NCBI RefSeq assembly: GCF_008107685.1
Contig: NZ_VIRF01000041.1
Coordinates: forward strand, 248,001 to 312,000
Length of the DNA: 64,000 nucleotides
Direction of reading: 5' to 3'
Source of the DNA: Novosphingobium sp. BW1
GTDB lineage: Bacteria; Pseudomonadota; Alphaproteobacteria; Sphingomonadales; Sphingomonadaceae
The translations under genes and the position numbers were made by a program. The first letter of the stretch is position 1. Each line of letters begins with the position of its first letter. Shown here in pieces: positions 1-9,211 of this stretch. Below the pieces are notes generated by a model. The model was not told the origin of the DNA. It did not search any database and saw nothing but the letters and a program-made list of their open reading frames with translations.

Positions 1-874
1 GCAGGTCGTCCAGCCAGGCGATGGTCTGCGCCCGAGCCGCTTCGTTGCGATCAAGCTGCGGGGAATCGATCGAGATCAGCCGCAGGCCCTGATAGTCGGT
101 GTACCAGTGCGTCTCGCGCGCCTCGGGAACGCCTCGGGGGCCATTCTCGGGGAGCGTGAACTGGTGGCGCCACTGCCCCGTGACAGATGATCCGGCACGG
201 GCCGCACCATCCTTGCCGTATTCGTGGTTGCCCGGCGTCGGCATCTGGGGGGTCTGGGCGTAAAGGAAGCCCCCGGCCGCGAACCACTCGCCCCACTCCC
301 GGTCGGAATTGTGGTGGTTGATGAGGTCGCCCGCATGGATCGTGAAAGCGACATCACCGGCCGTGCGGAAGCCCATGCGCAGCGTGCGCGAGGCTTGCGA
401 AAGCACCTGGTTCTGCATGTCACCGAGGTACAGGAAGCGAAAGGGTTTGGCCACCTGCGCCGCCGTGCGGAACTGGAACCACTCCGACCAGAGCGTCCCA
501 TCCCCCACGCGGTAGGCATAGACGGTATCGGGCTTCAGGTCCTTCATCACGGCCGAATGGTAGGCGGCCCGAAAGGCCGGGTCCTCCTCGGTCGCAACGC
601 TCGCCTCCTCGGTAATCGCCGCCAGGGTCATCGGGGTCTTCACAAAGTCCGGCCCCGGCGTTGCCACGGCGTACTCGACGCGGCCGGGAAGGCCCGGCGC
701 CGTGCGCCAGGTGAGGGCCATTTCGTGCGCGGTGTCGGCGGTGAGGTTGAGAATGATCCGCTCGGGCGCCGCGGTTGCCGGAGCAAGCACGGCCGCCTGC
801 TCCTGCGCGGCCACAGGGGCGACACAGGAACCGGCAAGGAGAGCGGCCAGGAAGATCTTGGGAAACAACGTCAT
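1..874 (-). CDS. Purple-acid-phosphatase-like metallophosphoesterase, C-terminus beyond the window
   Basis: A secreted metal-dependent phosphoesterase, cut by the window edge after about 291 residues. Reading down the minus strand from the ATG at 874 gives a signal peptide (MTLFPKIFLAALLAGSCVAP, ending near VAAQ). A fibronectin-like N-terminal domain follows, with the phrase LKPDTVYAYRVGDG that is typical of purple acid phosphatases. The calcineurin-type core starts at FLYLGDMQNQ and continues with HAGDLINHH and PGNHEYG, which supply the first three metal-ligand blocks; the last His blocks lie outside the window. The gene begins 17 bp after the TonB-receptor stop on the same strand, so co-transcription is likely and the substrate may be shared. 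The family also includes phosphodiesterases and alkaline-phosphatase-like enzymes, so the substrate is not fixed. Confidence 0.85.
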   Translation of the reverse strand, partial: MTLFPKIFLAALLAGSCVAPVAAQEQAAVLAPATAAPERIILNLTADTAHEMALTWRTAPGLPGRVEYAVATPGPDFVKTPMTLAAITEEASVATEEDPAFRAAYHSAVMKDLKPDTVYAYRVGDGTLWSEWFQFRTAAQVAKPFRFLYLGDMQNQVLSQASRTLRMGFRTAGDVAFTIHAGDLINHHNSDREWGEWFAAGGFLYAQTPQMPTPGNHEYGKDGAARAGSSVTGQWRHQFTLPENGPRGVPEARETHWYTDYQGLRLISIDSPQLDRNEAARAQTIAWLDDL

Positions 875-891
875 GGCAGGTCTCTCTTGCA

Positions 892-3800
892 TCAGAAGAT
901 CATGTTGAAGCCGAGCGAGATCGAGCGCCCGTTCTTGATGTAGGCGCGGCTCGCTCCGTTGCCCGAGGAGACGGTCTGCCAGTAGGTGTGCGAATCAAAG
1001 AGGTTCTGCACCTGAAGCTGGACCGAGGACTTCTCGAGAAAGGTCTTGCGGAAGGTGAGGTCGACGAAACTGTACGCCTGCTCGTAAGGATCGTTTCCGA
1101 AGTCGTTGATCCCGGCCATAAACTTCGACTGGTAGTTCCAGGCACCGTAAACCTCCCAGCCGTCGCGCTCCCAGAAGAGCTGAAGGTTGGCGATGGTCTC
1201 GGGCGTCTCCATCAGCGGCAAGGTGTAGCCTGCGGGGTGCCAGGACAGACCCGTCTCGGCCTCAGAGCGCTGCAACGTCAGGTTGCCACCCACGCCCAGC
1301 GAGCCAAGCACGCCCGGCAGCCAGTGGAGGAGCTGCTGCGCGCTGATCTCCATGCCGTAGACATCGGCCCACTTGCCGTTGTTGGGCATCGTCACCGCCA
1401 CGCCTTCGGGATTGACGTTCACCCCGGCCGTGCCGTTGCGGATGTTCGAGGAGGACGAGCGGAACAGGAAGTTGTCGATCTGCTTGTAGAACAGGGCGAC
1501 CGAGTAGGCGCCCGTGCGGCCTGCATAGTGTTCAAGCGACATGTCGAAGTTAGTCGAACGCAGGGGCTTCAGGTCCGGGTTCCCCATCTCGATCCCGGTC
1601 AGGATCCAGTCCGAGGTCGGGTTCAGTACGCCGTCGCCATCGGGATCGCGATCATAGGCATATTCCCGCGCCGAGCTCATGCGCGCGATATCGGGACGGG
1701 CAAAGCTGGTCCAGACCGCGCCGCGCAGCTTGGTCTTGTCGTCGAAGTCGTAGTTGACATGGATCGAGGGCAGCCAGTTGGTAAAACTGGTGCGGTCGCG
1801 CGTGTAGCGCTCGCCCAGCACCGGGTCCATGTTCCAGGCATTGATGGTGTTGCGCGTTTTTTCCATGCGCACGCCCGCGATGATCTTCGCCTTGCCGATC
1901 TGCGCAGTGCCCATGAGATAGGCGGAAAGGACACGTTCCTCGAAGCGGAAGCTGTCCTCGTCCGAAATCTCGGCCTGCGAGGGATCGACCGCGAAGCCAT
2001 TGAAGTAGCTGCTCTCACCAGCTTGCGCATGCTGCAGCTCGGCCAGCATCGCCTCGTTGTCGAGAACGGTGCCCAAGCGATAGTCGCCGGTGTAGGCGCC
2101 GCTGAACAGGCTGGTAATCTCCTTGCCGTAAAGCCCGGAAAAGTCGGCCAGCGTGCCCTCCGAATTGAGATCGAGGAACGAGCCTTCGTACGTGCGCCGA
2201 CGCGAGTTGTAGAACTTACCGCCTGTCTTGATCGCCTTCAGGAATGGTCCATCCACATCCCAGCGGGCGTTGAACTGCCCCTGCCAGAGCTTCTCGCTCG
2301 ACCCGCCCACTTCGCCCTCAAGGCCGTTAAAGTCGTATTCGCCTGGGTCCTGCACTCCGGCAAGCCCCGCCGGGTTCAGCAGCCACTTGGGAAAACGCGA
2401 GTCCTCGGCCGCCGAGAAGAGCACGCCGCGGTTGCCCAGCCAGCCGTACTTGTCGCTGCGGAACTCCAACTCATAGCCATCGTCGAGGTTGTCCTCCGAC
2501 TGCGAATAGGACACGTCATAATCGAGCGTCAGCGCCCCGAAGCGCGACACACCGCCAAAGTTGGCCGAAGCCAGGTTGCCCGTCTCGGCCGAACCTTCCC
2601 AGAAGCGACGCAGGCGAAAACCCGCAGGGTCCCAGGCGCCCGAGTTGCCGACCAGGCTGTAGGTCGAACGCGCCGAACGGTCTGCATCGGTAATGATGCC
2701 GTCGCCATCGCGGTCAACGATCTCGCCGGGCGTGTAGCCATAGATGCGCCCCAGTTCCTCATCGAAGCCGGTGATTGCATTCTCGGGCTGGGCAAGGTCC
2801 GTGCGCGAATGGTCGATCTGAGAAAGCCGGGTGGAATTGCGCGAAGTGTCGTTGCGGAAGTTCAGGCGGTTGAGGAATTCCTTCTTGCGGTACTTGTTGT
2901 ACTGCCCGCGCAGGTGGACGTCGTGGTTGTCCGAGCGGAAGTCGACGCTGGAATTGACGCCCCAGCGCTCCACTTCGGTCTCGCCAAAGCCCAGGTTCAT
3001 GCCGCGAAGGACGAAGCGGTTGGGGTCCCAGCCCAGCGTTTCACTGTCGGCGTACCAGGTATCGGGCTGGTTATCGCCATCGACGCCGTTCTGCTCGAAC
3101 TGGGACTTGCGGCGGCTCCAGCTGCCCGAGACGAAGACACCAAAGTTGTCGGAAAACTGGCGCGAGGCGGCGGTGGAGACCTGCGCGGACTTGCGGTGGT
3201 CGAACTTGTCGAGCATCCCGCCCTCGGCGGAGAAGCGGAAGTAGGTCGGGTCCTGGTCAAAGGCGGTCGGGGTCGAGATGTCGACCGAACCACCCAGCGC
3301 ATCGCCATCGCGGTCCGGCGTCAGCGTCTTGTAGACGGTGATCTCCTTGATACCGTCAGGCGGCAGGACCGAGAGGCGCACGCCGCGGTAGAAGACATCG
3401 TCACGTGAGCCCGCGCCGCCCAGACGCACACCGTTGATCGAGTAGTTGTTAAGCTCGGTGGAAAGGCCGCGCACGGTAATCCGGTCACCCTCACCCGTGG
3501 TTGCGCTGCGCACCGCGTTGACGCCCGGCATACGTGCGAGCGCTTCCGAGACGTTGTTGGCGGGCAGCTTGCCCATGTCGTCCGCGCTCACCGTGTCCGA
3601 GACGACATCCGTGTTGCGTTTCTTGTCGAGCGATTCCTGCACCGCCTCGAAGTAGCCGGTGACCACGATCTCGTCGTCGGCCGGGGCCAGGGCCACGCTG
3701 ACTGCCGCAGCCGACGTGCGCGCTGGCACTGCCGCCACGGCCACCGTGGCGGCGGCCTTCGGAGCGGCTAGACGTACGATGATGGTGCGGCCCTGGCGGC

Positions 3801-4095
3801 GGGTCTCGACGCCCGCCCCGGCCACCAGCCGGGACAGAGCCGCCTCGGACGAAAGCGAACCTGAAACAGCCGAGCTGCGGCGCCCGCGCACGACTTCGGC
3901 CGAAGCCGCGACCTGAAGACCCGTTACGCGCGAATACTGGCGCAGCGCGCTCCCCAGGTCCTGCGCAGGGATAGCAAAGGTAAAGCTCTGCGCGCCCGCT
4001 GCATGAGCCGGTGCTACTTTGGCCGTAAACGAAACGCAGGCAAGCGAAAGGGCCAGCGCCGAAACACCGGCGCGGCTGGATCGTGAGCGAAACAT
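892..4095 (-). CDS. TonB-dependent receptor with STN signalling domain (FecA-type transducer)
   Basis: A large outer-membrane active transporter of 1067 residues, longer than the usual 700-800. A signal peptide ends near residue 32. Residues 37-109 form an STN (secretin/TonB short N-terminal) domain, which in FecA-type receptors contacts a FecR protein in the periplasm. A TonB-box-like DEIVVTG starts at 141, the plug spans about 155-280, and the barrel ends in the aromatic residue expected for BAM recognition (final residues NMIF). Two segments carry Asp-rich calcium-type loops: DRDGDGIITDAD is a full EF-hand loop pattern, and DPDGDG occurs later. The fecR and ECF sigma genes lie just upstream on the same strand, with 125 bp of AT-rich leader between fecR and this gene. 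The phosphatase gene follows after 17 bp. The transported ligand cannot be read from sequence. Confidence 0.93.
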   Translation of the reverse strand: MFRSRSSRAGVSALALSLACVSFTAKVAPAHAAGAQSFTFAIPAQDLGSALRQYSRVTGLQVAASAEVVRGRRSSAVSGSLSSEAALSRLVAGAGVETRRQGRTIIVRLAAPKAAATVAVAAVPARTSAAAVSVALAPADDEIVVTGYFEAVQESLDKKRNTDVVSDTVSADDMGKLPANNVSEALARMPGVNAVRSATTGEGDRITVRGLSTELNNYSINGVRLGGAGSRDDVFYRGVRLSVLPPDGIKEITVYKTLTPDRDGDALGGSVDISTPTAFDQDPTYFRFSAEGGMLDKFDHRKSAQVSTAASRQFSDNFGVFVSGSWSRRKSQFEQNGVDGDNQPDTWYADSETLGWDPNRFVLRGMNLGFGETEVERWGVNSSVDFRSDNHDVHLRGQYNKYRKKEFLNRLNFRNDTSRNSTRLSQIDHSRTDLAQPENAITGFDEELGRIYGYTPGEIVDRDGDGIITDADRSARSTYSLVGNSGAWDPAGFRLRRFWEGSAETGNLASANFGGVSRFGALTLDYDVSYSQSEDNLDDGYELEFRSDKYGWLGNRGVLFSAAEDSRFPKWLLNPAGLAGVQDPGEYDFNGLEGEVGGSSEKLWQGQFNARWDVDGPFLKAIKTGGKFYNSRRRTYEGSFLDLNSEGTLADFSGLYGKEITSLFSGAYTGDYRLGTVLDNEAMLAELQHAQAGESSYFNGFAVDPSQAEISDEDSFRFEERVLSAYLMGTAQIGKAKIIAGVRMEKTRNTINAWNMDPVLGERYTRDRTSFTNWLPSIHVNYDFDDKTKLRGAVWTSFARPDIARMSSAREYAYDRDPDGDGVLNPTSDWILTGIEMGNPDLKPLRSTNFDMSLEHYAGRTGAYSVALFYKQIDNFLFRSSSSNIRNGTAGVNVNPEGVAVTMPNNGKWADVYGMEISAQQLLHWLPGVLGSLGVGGNLTLQRSEAETGLSWHPAGYTLPLMETPETIANLQLFWERDGWEVYGAWNYQSKFMAGINDFGNDPYEQAYSFVDLTFRKTFLEKSSVQLQVQNLFDSHTYWQTVSSGNGASRAYIKNGRSISLGFNMIF

Positions 4096-4220
4096 GAAAT
4101 CCCCTGTGTGGTAACCTAATACGCGGGGAAGACGTTTGGAGAATTAAAAACCCGAAAAATAATTTTATGGAACTTTTATTAAATTACGATGCCATTTTAG
4201 AGACATAGAACTTCACAGCA

Positions 4221-5189
4221 TCACAGGCGGCCAATCCGGTAACGGCCCTCTTCGCGCGACCAGGTCAGGTCGTGGATGGCCGCCAGCGTCTCGACGATTT
4301 CCTGGGGCTTACCCATGTCGAAGCGCCCCGTGACGCGCAGCTCTCCCAGTTGCGGATCGTCGAGTACGACCGGAATGCGCGAAGTCCGGTTGAGCCGCTC
4401 GACGAGCCGGTCCAGCCGCGTGTCCTGCGCATCGAACCAGCCATCCAGCCAGCCCGGACGATCTCCGCCGATACTCTCAAGGCTGCGCACATGAGCGCCG
4501 TCAAGGATGAGTCCGGTACCTGCAGGCAGACGCCACGCGCCGCTCTCGCCAGCAACCTCGACAAGCCCGCGATAGACCCGCACCTCGCGGCGCCCGCGCG
4601 CGAGGACGTCGATATCGAAGGCCGTACCCAGGACTTCGACGCGTGCGCCCTCGGCCTCGACCGCGAAACCGCGCAGCGCTTCGTGCGCCACATCGAAGAA
4701 GGCCTCGCCCTTCTCCAGTTCGGCCTCACGCGACCAGGGGGTCAGCCGAACCGAGAGTCGCGAACCACCGCTGAGCTGGATGTGTGAACCGTCCGCGAGC
4801 ACGATCTCGCGCGTCGTGCCCCAGGGGGCCTCGTAGGTATGGGTCGGTGCGAAAAGTCCCTGCCCGAACGGCACGACAACAGCGAACGCCGCAAGCCCCG
4901 CCGCCAGTCCGAACCAACGGCGACGTCCCCAGCCCCCGCCGCGCTGGGCATCTGCTGTGTCGAGCCTTGCGGCATTGTGATTACCTGCGAGGCTCGCGCA
5001 TGCAGCTCGCGCAAATCCTTCAGACTGCCAAAGCGATGCCATTCGGGCGTAGCTTTCCACGTGACGTGGGTCTTCGGCGATCCAGACATCGAAGTCTGCC
5101 GCAACGGCGCTGTCCTGCACGGGGCCACGCATACGCTCCAGCCAGAGCGCGGCCGCACTATCGATCTCGGCGCGTTCGCTCGCCATCAT
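4221..5189 (-). CDS. FecR-family anti-sigma/sigma regulator
   Basis: An inner-membrane regulator that relays receptor occupancy to its ECF sigma factor. The N-terminus is a cytoplasmic DUF4880-type region (DFDVWIAEDPRHVESYARM). A single membrane helix (about residues 94-112, WFGLAAGLAAFAVVVPFG) leads to the periplasmic FecR domain (TTREIVLADGSHIQLSGGS). The C-terminal part from about 250 resembles the STN-like domain that meets the receptor (ELRVTGRFDMGKP). The chosen ATG at 5189 overlaps the sigma-factor stop in an ATGA arrangement. An ATG three codons upstream at 5198 and one immediately downstream at 5186 are also possible; residue numbers above count from 5198. The gene is translationally coupled to the sigma factor and precedes the TonB receptor. 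Confidence 0.9.
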   Translation of the reverse strand: MMASERAEIDSAAALWLERMRGPVQDSAVAADFDVWIAEDPRHVESYARMASLWQSEGFARAACASLAGNHNAARLDTADAQRGGGWGRRRWFGLAAGLAAFAVVVPFGQGLFAPTHTYEAPWGTTREIVLADGSHIQLSGGSRLSVRLTPWSREAELEKGEAFFDVAHEALRGFAVEAEGARVEVLGTAFDIDVLARGRREVRVYRGLVEVAGESGAWRLPAGTGLILDGAHVRSLESIGGDRPGWLDGWFDAQDTRLDRLVERLNRTSRIPVVLDDPQLGELRVTGRFDMGKPQEIVETLAAIHDLTWSREEGRYRIGRL

Positions 5190-5746
5190 TCGTTCCATCC
5201 CGCCGGATCAATCCCGGCCTTTTCCATCGCGCGGCGCAGGTCCCCCAGGCCACGGGTTATATGCTTCTCGACCGCCTTGTTGCTGAGCGCGAGGTCCTCG
5301 CCAATGGCCCGGCAGCTTTCGTTACGCAGGCGCCGGCGCACCAGCACTTCGCGGCGCAGCGCGGGCATGCGGCTGAGACATCGCTGGAAGACCTCGATCG
5401 CGCGCCGGGAATCGAGCACCCTGTCCAGCGATGGTGCCGCGGTCTGCCACTGGCCTTCATGGTCGTCGCCCCCCTCTCCCGCATCGGCGTAGCGGCTCTC
5501 GGCGCGGTGCTGATCGACGAGGAGATTGTCGGCAATGCGAAAGCCCAGCGCGAAGACACTCCCGATTTCCTTCGCCCGACTGATCGCGATCAGACGCAGC
5601 ACGGTCTCCTGCGCAATGTCCTCGGCGAGGTCCCCGCGCGCGCCACGGGCGCGCAGATAGCCGATGAGCCGGGATTGGACCATGGTCCAGTCGGTGCCGG
5701 GACTATCGCCGTCACGGGCAAGCAGAAGGGTATCGGGTCGGGACAC
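5186..5746 (-). CDS. ECF sigma factor, FecI-like
   Basis: An RNA polymerase sigma factor of the extracytoplasmic-function group, 186 residues. Region 2 covers about residues 20-90 (DLAEDIAQETVLRLI, FRIADNLLVDQHRAE). Region 4 with its helix-turn-helix covers about 115-175 (RMPALRREVLVRRRLRNES, then SNKAVEKHITRGLGDL). A basic, Arg-rich stretch precedes the helix-turn-helix. It heads the sigma-FecR-receptor-phosphatase series, all on the minus strand, and its stop overlaps the fecR start. By analogy with FecI it should activate the downstream receptor gene when the receptor is occupied. Its own promoter was not identified. Confidence 0.92.
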   Translation of the reverse strand: MSRPDTLLLARDGDSPGTDWTMVQSRLIGYLRARGARGDLAEDIAQETVLRLIAISRAKEIGSVFALGFRIADNLLVDQHRAESRYADAGEGGDDHEGQWQTAAPSLDRVLDSRRAIEVFQRCLSRMPALRREVLVRRRLRNESCRAIGEDLALSNKAVEKHITRGLGDLRRAMEKAGIDPAGWNE

Positions 5747-5822
5747 GGCACGGCTTTCCGTGAAGAGAATGCGGTCGCTGTGCGCCCTAGCCGCGCTCCA
5801 TTACGGTTTGGCGACGCGTGCG

Positions 5823-7127
5823 CTACACGTCGACCGCGCTGGCGACGCGGTCCTGTCCGCCGAACACGCGCAGGTAGCGGGCAACCTCCTCCGGATCGCC
5901 GGTCGACTTGGCCGGATTGTCGGAAAGCTTGACTGCCGGGCGCCCATTGGCCTGCGTCACCTTGCAGACCAGCGAGATCGGCTCGAGCCCGGCCTGCCCT
6001 TCCGGGTCGCAATCGCGAAAATCGTTGGTGAGGTTGGTGCCCCAGCCAAAGCTCATCCGCACCTGGCCATGGAAGTGGTGGTAGGTTTCCTCGATGGTGT
6101 CGATGTCCATGCCATCGGAGAAGATGATAAGCTTGCGGCGCGGATCGACGCCGCGTTCCTCCCACCAGCGAATGATCTGCTCGCCCCCCTCGATGGGCGG
6201 AGCGCTGTCGGGACGAAAGCCGGTCCAGCGCGTCAGCCAGGCGGGCGCGTCGCGTAGGAATGCGGTGGAGCCGAAAGCATCGGGCAGCGCAATTAGCAGG
6301 TTGCCGTTGTAATGCTGCTGCCAGTCCTCCAGCACCTGGTAGGGAGCGTGCGCGAGCTCGGCGTCACTCATCGCCAGCGCCCCAGCCACCATCGGCAACT
6401 CGTGCGCGTTGGTGCCGATCGCTTCGAGGTCCGCATCCATCGCAAGAAGCACATTGGAGGTGCCGATGAAACGGTCCCCCAGCCCCTCCTTCAGGGCCTC
6501 GACGCACCAGCGCTGCCACAGGAAACCGTGCCGCCGCCGCGTGCCGAAGTCAGAGATGGCAAGATCGGGCAATTGCCGCAACCGCTCCACCTTGTCCCAC
6601 AGCCGTGCCTTGGCCCTTGCATAGACGACATCGAGCGCGAACTTGCCCCGCCCGGCGAGCGCGGCGCGCGAACGCAGCTCGTTGACAATGGCAAGCGCGG
6701 GGATCTCCCACATGGTAGTGTGGGTCCAGGGCCCCTCGAAGCGCAGTTCGTACTGCCCGTCGACCTTGCGCAGGTCATACTCGGGAAGCTGGAAGTCCGC
6801 GAGCCAGGCCAGGAAGTCCGGCTTGAACATCTGCTGCTTTCCGTAGAAGCTGTTACCCGCGAGCCAGATCAGCTCCTTCTTGGCAAAGCGCACCGAACGC
6901 GCATAGTCGAGCTGGGCGCGCAGTTCACCCTCGTCGATGATGTCGGCCAGCCGCACCGATTTCGTGCGGTTGATGAGCGAAAACGTCGCATCGACATCGC
7001 CGTGGATGTGATGGATCATCTGCAGCATCAGCAGCTTGTAGAAGTCGGTGTCGAGCAGGCTGCGCACGATGGGGTCGAGCCGGAAGCCGTGTTCGTAGCT
7101 GCGCCGTGCAATGTCGGTTACGGTCAT
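5823..7127 (-). CDS. pncB: Nicotinate phosphoribosyltransferase
   Basis: Converts nicotinate and PRPP to nicotinate mononucleotide in the Preiss-Handler NAD salvage pathway, in the cytosol. The protein is 434 residues, as in other alphaproteobacterial PncB proteins. Family features include [17 protein letters not shown] at the N-terminus, the central [10 protein letters not shown] loop, and [13 protein letters not shown] near the C-terminus. The reading frame is open further upstream to 7310, but the ATG at 7127 is preceded by a strong AAGGAG at good spacing, and family similarity begins there. The gene lies about 100 bp downstream of nrtR on the same strand, so an nrtR-pncB transcript is likely. 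Confidence 0.96.
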   Translation of the reverse strand: MTVTDIARRSYEHGFRLDPIVRSLLDTDFYKLLMLQMIHHIHGDVDATFSLINRTKSVRLADIIDEGELRAQLDYARSVRFAKKELIWLAGNSFYGKQQMFKPDFLAWLADFQLPEYDLRKVDGQYELRFEGPWTHTTMWEIPALAIVNELRSRAALAGRGKFALDVVYARAKARLWDKVERLRQLPDLAISDFGTRRRHGFLWQRWCVEALKEGLGDRFIGTSNVLLAMDADLEAIGTNAHELPMVAGALAMSDAELAHAPYQVLEDWQQHYNGNLLIALPDAFGSTAFLRDAPAWLTRWTGFRPDSAPPIEGGEQIIRWWEERGVDPRRKLIIFSDGMDIDTIEETYHHFHGQVRMSFGWGTNLTNDFRDCDPEGQAGLEPISLVCKVTQANGRPAVKLSDNPAKSTGDPEEVARYLRVFGGQDRVASAVDV

Positions 7128-7228
7128 GCCAGGCTCCTTAGCCGATTGCGGGAGGGAAGAAATACAATGCCGGCCCATAGTGCGCGCAGGCATTGCAACA
7201 GCAGGTACGGCCGGCACGCTCCCATCGC

Positions 7229-7954
7229 TCAGGTCACGTCCCGGAAACGATAGAGCGCGGCGGGACGATGGGATGTTCCGGTTTCGCGCGCGCCGGTCGG
7301 CGCAATCCAACCCTTGTCGATCATGCGCCGCCGGAATGCGGGCTTGTTGAGCGTGGTTCCCCGGATCGCCTCGTGGACATCCTGGAGCTGGCGCAGGGTG
7401 AAGAACGAAGGCAGGAGATCGAAGCCGACAGCGGTATAATCGAGCTTGCCGCGCAGACGCTCCAGCGCAAGGGCAAGGATCTGTTCGTGATCGAACGCAA
7501 GGTGCAGCCGCGCTCCGGCGCGGTCCACCACATGGATGTCGCGTACACCATCAGCCTCCGGCACGGCCAGCGTAGCGCACAGCACACCGGGATGGGCCTC
7601 AAGCGCCGCTTCAATGGCCGCGGGGGCCAGAAGCGCCAGCCAGGCCACGGTCACGATGCGCCGACGCGGATCGCGCGCCACCTCGCCAAAGGTATAGAGT
7701 TGCTCGCACCGCACATCCGAGAGCCCGGCCTTGTCGCGAAGCACACGCTGGGCGGCGTCCTCGAGTGACTCCCCTGCCCCTACGAAACCACCGGGGAGCG
7801 CGGCCTGCCCCGCAAAGGGCGCTGCACCGCGTCGCAGCAGCAAGGCGCATGGAGCCCGCTTGCGCACGCCCATAAGCACAATATCCACGCACACGGACAA
7901 GCGGGCGCAGGCATCTGCTGCATCCTCTCTTGCCGTAATGTCGATATCCGCCAC
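7229..7954 (-). CDS. nrtR: NrtR-type regulator of NAD metabolism (degenerate Nudix domain plus winged helix)
   Basis: A transcriptional regulator of NAD salvage genes, 241 residues. The N-terminal half is a Nudix-fold domain. Its Nudix box (residues 56-78) keeps the first Gly and Glu (GFVGAGE) but has RVLRDKAGL where an enzyme has REUxEExGU, so three of the catalytic acidic positions are Val, Asp and Lys. It should sense ADP-ribose-type ligands rather than hydrolyse them. The C-terminal half, from about 150, is the winged helix ([19 protein letters not shown], then [14 protein letters not shown]). Translation starts at a GTG with AAGG upstream. It is flanked by pncB in the same direction and a nicotinamidase-like gene in the opposite direction, the classic context for this family. 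Confidence 0.9.
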   Translation of the reverse strand: MADIDITAREDAADACARLSVCVDIVLMGVRKRAPCALLLRRGAAPFAGQAALPGGFVGAGESLEDAAQRVLRDKAGLSDVRCEQLYTFGEVARDPRRRIVTVAWLALLAPAAIEAALEAHPGVLCATLAVPEADGVRDIHVVDRAGARLHLAFDHEQILALALERLRGKLDYTAVGFDLLPSFFTLRQLQDVHEAIRGTTLNKPAFRRRMIDKGWIAPTGARETGTSHRPAALYRFRDVT

Positions 7955-8038
7955 AGCGCACCTTATATATAATTGACGCTTTACTTATTTTCAGGGCGCA
8001 TATAAGTCAAGACGTAACGCTCTGAGGAGACACGTCTG
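7955..8038. promoter_or_regulatory. Divergent nrtR / nicotinamidase control region
   Basis: This AT-rich 84-bp gap separates two divergent NAD-salvage transcripts. It contains the perfect 10-bp palindrome TTATATATAA at 7963-7972, overlapping the nrtR ribosome-binding region. A TTGACG (7973-7978) resembles a -35 box for the plus-strand gene, but its spacing to CATATA at 7999 is about 20 bp, longer than ideal. CTTATAT at 7962 recurs inverted as ATATAAG at 8000, and TTGAC recurs inverted as GTCAA at 8006. GAGGAG at 8024-8029 is the ribosome-binding site of the downstream gene. An NrtR operator probably lies here, but which repeat it uses is inference. Confidence 0.5.
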
Positions 8039-8638
8039 ATGCCGTTCGTAATTGTCGTGGACACGCAGAGAGACTTCATGGCGCCCGATGGCGCGCTCAG
8101 CGTGGCGGGCGCGGACGATCTCGTCGCGCCGATGCAGGCCTGGCTCGAGGCACTGGATCCTGAAACGACCGAGGGCGTTCTCTTCACCTTCGACACCCAC
8201 GACCCGGCCATCTATCCCGGATCGCCCGAGGCCGAGGCTTTCCCTCTTCACTGCGTGCGCGAAAGTGCAGGCTGGGCAAACATGCTCGATCCCGACCGGG
8301 TCCCCGCGCAGATCCCGACCTGGAAGCTCGAAAAGGGCGTTTTCGACATGTGGAGCGAAGCGGGCCTGCCGCTCACCAGCGCGCGCAGAGACGCCACGTC
8401 AACAAAGCCCATCGCACGCGATGCGTTCTTTGCCGACATTGCCACGCGTGGGGTGCGCGATGTGAAAGTCATCGGCGTCGCGGCCGACTACTGCGTGCTA
8501 TGGGCTGTCCAAGGGCTGCTCGAACGTGGTTTTACGGTCCATCTGCCTGAAGCTCTGACAAAGGGCATCGACCGCCAGATCGACGAAGTTCTCGTCAGCG
8601 ATCTCGCCGGAAAGTCCGTCCATCTCGAGAAGGCCTGA
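8039..8638 (+). CDS. pncA: Nicotinamidase-like cysteine hydrolase (isochorismatase superfamily)
   Basis: Probably hydrolyses nicotinamide to nicotinate, the step before PncB. The protein has 199 residues and the cysteine-hydrolase fold. The likely catalytic triad is Asp8 (VVDTQRDFM), Lys99 (LEKGVF) and Cys152 (GVAADYCVLWAV). Asp52, His54 (FDTHD) and His71 are in place as metal ligands. The ATG at 8039 follows a GAGGAG. The gene is divergent from nrtR-pncB, which supports the NAD-salvage role over isochorismatase or another amidase in the superfamily. The symbol is given by context as well as sequence. Confidence 0.83.
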   Translation: MPFVIVVDTQRDFMAPDGALSVAGADDLVAPMQAWLEALDPETTEGVLFTFDTHDPAIYPGSPEAEAFPLHCVRESAGWANMLDPDRVPAQIPTWKLEKGVFDMWSEAGLPLTSARRDATSTKPIARDAFFADIATRGVRDVKVIGVAADYCVLWAVQGLLERGFTVHLPEALTKGIDRQIDEVLVSDLAGKSVHLEKA

Positions 8639-8653
8639 AGTGCCCCGCCTGCG

Positions 8654-9211
8654 CTAACGGCAGCAGAGCGGGACAAGAAATGGCACGCGCAACGCCAGTG
8701 GCCGCAGCACCGCCGCGACAATCGCGAGAAGCAACATGCCCACGACCGAGGCCAGCACCGCCGAGGATGGCGAAGGCGGCAGCACCCACAGCGCCACCGG
8801 CTGCATCACACTCATAGCCAGCATCATCGCGAGAAAGAAAAGACCGGTACGAAGTACAAAGGCACTCCAGCGTCCGACCCGTTCACGCGGGGTGAAAGCG
8901 GGACGCGAACCTTGCGCCGCGCGGCCCGGCCACTGGCAGGCAATTGCGACCAGGATCATCAGCGCGCTGGTGGCGGGCAGTATCCGCAGATGAACCCACA
9001 CGCTTGACAGAAGGTCGAAACCATCGCCCGAGCAGATTGACTGCATCGTATAGTAGGCCAACCGTCCATCCGCCTTTGCGCCCAGGATTGTCCCGCCCGC
9101 ACACAGCATCATATCGCGCAGCAGGCGAACGGCTGCACTGTCGCTGCCGACACCGCGAAGGTCCTGAGCGAGGGAAACCTGTCCGGTCAGCGCGTTGCTC
9201 CTGGATATCAT
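8654..9211 (-). CDS. Uncharacterised integral membrane protein
   Basis: I do not recognise the family. The 185-residue product has a soluble N-terminal stretch and then about three hydrophobic helices: around residues 75-92 (LRILPATSALMILVAIAC), 118-138 (FVLRTGLFFLAMMLAMSVM) and 148-172. It is convergent with the nicotinamidase-like gene, with 15 bp between stops. It is divergent from the histidine-kinase gene that follows, separated by about 275 bp. The N-terminal half contains Cys and Gly residues in a polar context, but no known motif was seen. Confidence 0.6.
   Translation of the reverse strand: MISRSNALTGQVSLAQDLRGVGSDSAAVRLLRDMMLCAGGTILGAKADGRLAYYTMQSICSGDGFDLLSSVWVHLRILPATSALMILVAIACQWPGRAAQGSRPAFTPRERVGRWSAFVLRTGLFFLAMMLAMSVMQPVALWVLPPSPSSAVLASVVGMLLLAIVAAVLRPLALRVPFLVPLCCR

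Noticed and set aside
775..3408. An 877-codon open frame on the plus strand across the TonB receptor gene
   Set aside because: It is the antisense image of a gene with clear receptor domains and carries no recognisable domain. GC-rich codon bias produces such frames.
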